DNA of 49,954 nt from Candidatus Methanoplasma sp. (GTDB lineage: Archaea; Thermoplasmatota; Thermoplasmata; Methanomassiliicoccales; Methanomethylophilaceae). The notes under the pieces are model-generated. The model was not told the origin of the DNA. It did no database searches and saw only the letters and a list, made by a program, of their open reading frames with translations. The DNA lies in the NCBI GenBank assembly GCA_031256955.1, contig JAIRPP010000004.1:1-49954 (forward strand). The letters run 5' to 3'. Both the position numbers and the translations under genes were made by a program. The stretch's first letter is position 1, and the number at the start of each line of letters is the position of its first letter. Below are positions 48,953 through 49,954 of the stretch, piece after piece.

Positions 48953-49564
48953 ATGAAGAGAGGCACGGCGAGGCTGTACGTGGTGTTCGGGGCGCTTTTC
49001 CTGTCGGCGTTCGCCCTGGGGATCGCCTATGCCGACGACTACGGCGTCGGCCATCTCAAGCTGTACTTAGTCGTCTCGATGGCGATGCCCGGCGCGTCCT
49101 TCCTGTGCTCGGGCGCGATCAACTGCTTCAAGGAGAGGGGATCCGGTGGGGGGTACGACCGCGAGGGCCTGATGGCATGGTCGATGCTCGCCCCGGGATA
49201 CACGCACGCGAGGCTCATGGGCGAGCGCGCCAGAGGGGCGGCGATGCTCTCGGTGTTTCTCGCGGGGGTCGCGATCGCGTCCTTCGGCGCGGGAACCATA
49301 TTCTTCTCGGGTAGCCTGGACCCCGACTCCTCGGTCGTTAACGCCCTGCTGTGCCTCATAGGGACTGACGTTGCGATGTCCGGCGCCGTGTGGTCCGCGC
49401 TGGAGGTGAACGAGTACTGCAACGGCCTCGGCCTCCCCCACGAGGGGGGCCCGTTCGAGATGAACTTCTACAACACGCCCCTGGGGCTGAAGATCCTCGC
49501 GGTCCTGTCGGCGTCCTCCCTGATCCTGCTCGCCTCCGCGTTCCCACTGGGAGGGTACATATGA
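48953..49564 (+). CDS. Membrane protein, paralogue of the divergent neighbour
   Basis: 203 residues with about five hydrophobic segments (near 7-25, 36-54, 92-115, 125-146 and 180-198). It shares the WSMLAPGYTHARLMGERARG block and the YCNGLGLPHEGG block with the protein encoded at 48197-48895. Function is unknown. The ATG at 48953 lies 58 nt from the divergent start, so the two genes share a promoter region (AAGGATAAAAAAG and GGGATAAAGG are possible TATA-like sites). GC content is higher than that of its paralogue. Confidence 0.68.
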   Translation: MKRGTARLYVVFGALFLSAFALGIAYADDYGVGHLKLYLVVSMAMPGASFLCSGAINCFKERGSGGGYDREGLMAWSMLAPGYTHARLMGERARGAAMLSVFLAGVAIASFGAGTIFFSGSLDPDSSVVNALLCLIGTDVAMSGAVWSALEVNEYCNGLGLPHEGGPFEMNFYNTPLGLKILAVLSASSLILLASAFPLGGYI

Positions 49565-49643
49565 GGCGGGGGCGAGTGCAACGGGCCGGGGCGCATATGC
49601 CAATGTAGAAAAGGGAGCTTGCCTTCCGCCCCTTCTAGATAGC

Positions 49644-49751
49644 ATGAGAGATACGGTCGGAACGCTCTACCAGCTCGTCGGGGCAACGCTGGGCCTGGTG
49701 GCCCCCCTCGCGATGCCGGCCTACGCGATCTATCTGGCGATCAAGAAGTGA
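49644..49751 (+). CDS. 35-residue membrane peptide
   Basis: The ATG at 49644 opens a frame with one hydrophobic helix (VGATLGLVAPLAMPAYAIYL) and a basic end (AIKK), stopping with TGA at 49749-49751. A good stem-loop with a T-rich tail follows at 49793. No strong ribosome binding site is seen; GGGAG lies 27 nt upstream. Charge and helix pattern fit a single-pass membrane micropeptide, possibly working with the two membrane proteins before it. Confidence 0.45.
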   Translation: MRDTVGTLYQLVGATLGLVAPLAMPAYAIYLAIKK

Positions 49752-49792
49752 GCCAGTCTCATAGGTCTGGGGTGGAGGGGAACAGACGAATC

Positions 49793-49816
49793 ATAGGATC
49801 GTCCTATTTCTTTCTT
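49793..49816 (+). terminator. Stem-loop terminator
   Basis: ATAGGA (49793-49798), loop TCG, TCCTAT (49802-49807), then TTCTTTCTT. It follows the 35-residue peptide gene by 41 nt. Confidence 0.6.
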
Positions 49817-49820
49817 GAAG

Positions 49821-49868
49821 AGACGTGTGGAATTACGGAGGGCACGCACGCATGCGCCAGACACGTCT
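49821..49868. repeat. Inverted repeat, possible RNA stem
   Basis: AGACGTGT (49821-49828) pairs with ACACGTCT (49861-49868), extended by GG/CC with a small bulge. The interior (GCACGCACGCATGCGCC) can also fold. TTT follows. No gene is seen from here to the window end. Confidence 0.5.
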
Positions 49869-49954
49869 TTCTCAAATCTCGATCTAGTCACGTAAAATAG
49901 GCGCCGCATCGTCACTTTGATATACGGCGCGTCACATCCGCTTATGAAAATCAA

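Noticed and set aside
49730-49954. Minus-strand frame at the right edge
   Set aside because: It overlaps the micropeptide end, the terminator and the inverted repeat, and the protein looks random.
1-49954. In-frame TAG (pyrrolysine) codons within genes
   Set aside because: No gene in the window needs read-through of a TAG to restore a known domain; the only TAG of note is the stop in tRNA-Ser.

Overview
The window is archaeal chromosome. It carries thermosome, archaeal-type ribosomal proteins (S17e, S15, L15e, L21e), RpoF/Rpb4, aIF1A, Kae1, fibrillarin, Dim2-like KH protein, Rio1, Pus10, archease, family B DNA polymerase and a RecJ-like DHH nuclease. The DNA is GC-rich, arginine is often AGG, and TATA boxes commonly lie about 25-28 nt upstream of a start codon, which suggests many leaderless mRNAs. 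Of about 48 intact genes all but one stop with TGA or TAA; the single TAG stop lies inside a tRNA gene. TAG avoidance, the gene set and the InlB-type repeats fit a Thermoplasmata lineage close to gut Methanomassiliicoccales, which use TAG for pyrrolysine. That placement is an inference; no methanogenesis or Pyl gene lies in the window.

Layout. 1-2.6 kb is accessory: the start of a secreted protein, a decayed InlB-repeat fragment, an EamA transporter, and a small winged-helix gene followed by a tail-anchored protein. 2.7-12.5 kb is mostly core: S17e, tRNA-Arg, RqcH, thermosome, a grpE-dnaK-dnaJ operon, then catalase with a DUF454 membrane protein. 12.5-18.5 kb mixes a small winged-helix protein, a 570-bp gap with a tandem repeat, a DUF4143 ATPase, tRNA-Ala, a strongly structured RNA candidate, a TerC protein, tRNA-Ser and a surface InlB-repeat/transglutaminase protein. 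18.5-27.9 kb holds Kae1, RecJ-like nuclease, S15, a NUDIX-fibrillarin-Mrr-like group, an IMPase-NAD kinase fusion coupled to a JAMM protease, and a degenerate phosphohexomutase.

28.0-35.2 kb is the most interesting accessory stretch. An HTH protein and an OLD-family ATPase-TOPRIM nuclease form an operon behind two identical palindromic operators. Next comes a feoA-feoB-Cys-rich protein operon behind DtxR-like palindromes, then a convergent TSUP transporter/DUF1634 pair that overlaps the Cys-rich gene by 135 nt. 35.2-48.1 kb is dense information-processing DNA: a ThiI-like protein without a PP-loop, L15e, a ychF-polB pair, DUF655-ksgA, L21e-rpoF, the coupled set aIF1A-rio1-KH-pus10, tRNA-Glu, a formyltransferase coupled to an EhaR-like HAD protein, and archease. 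48.2-49.95 kb ends with two divergent paralogous membrane proteins, a 35-residue membrane peptide and two stem-loops.

The best candidates for something undescribed are the operator-controlled HTH/OLD pair, the roughly 290-nt structured RNA, the small ORF overlapping feoA, and three enzyme homologues that appear to have lost their catalytic residues (mutase, ThiI-like, EhaR-like).
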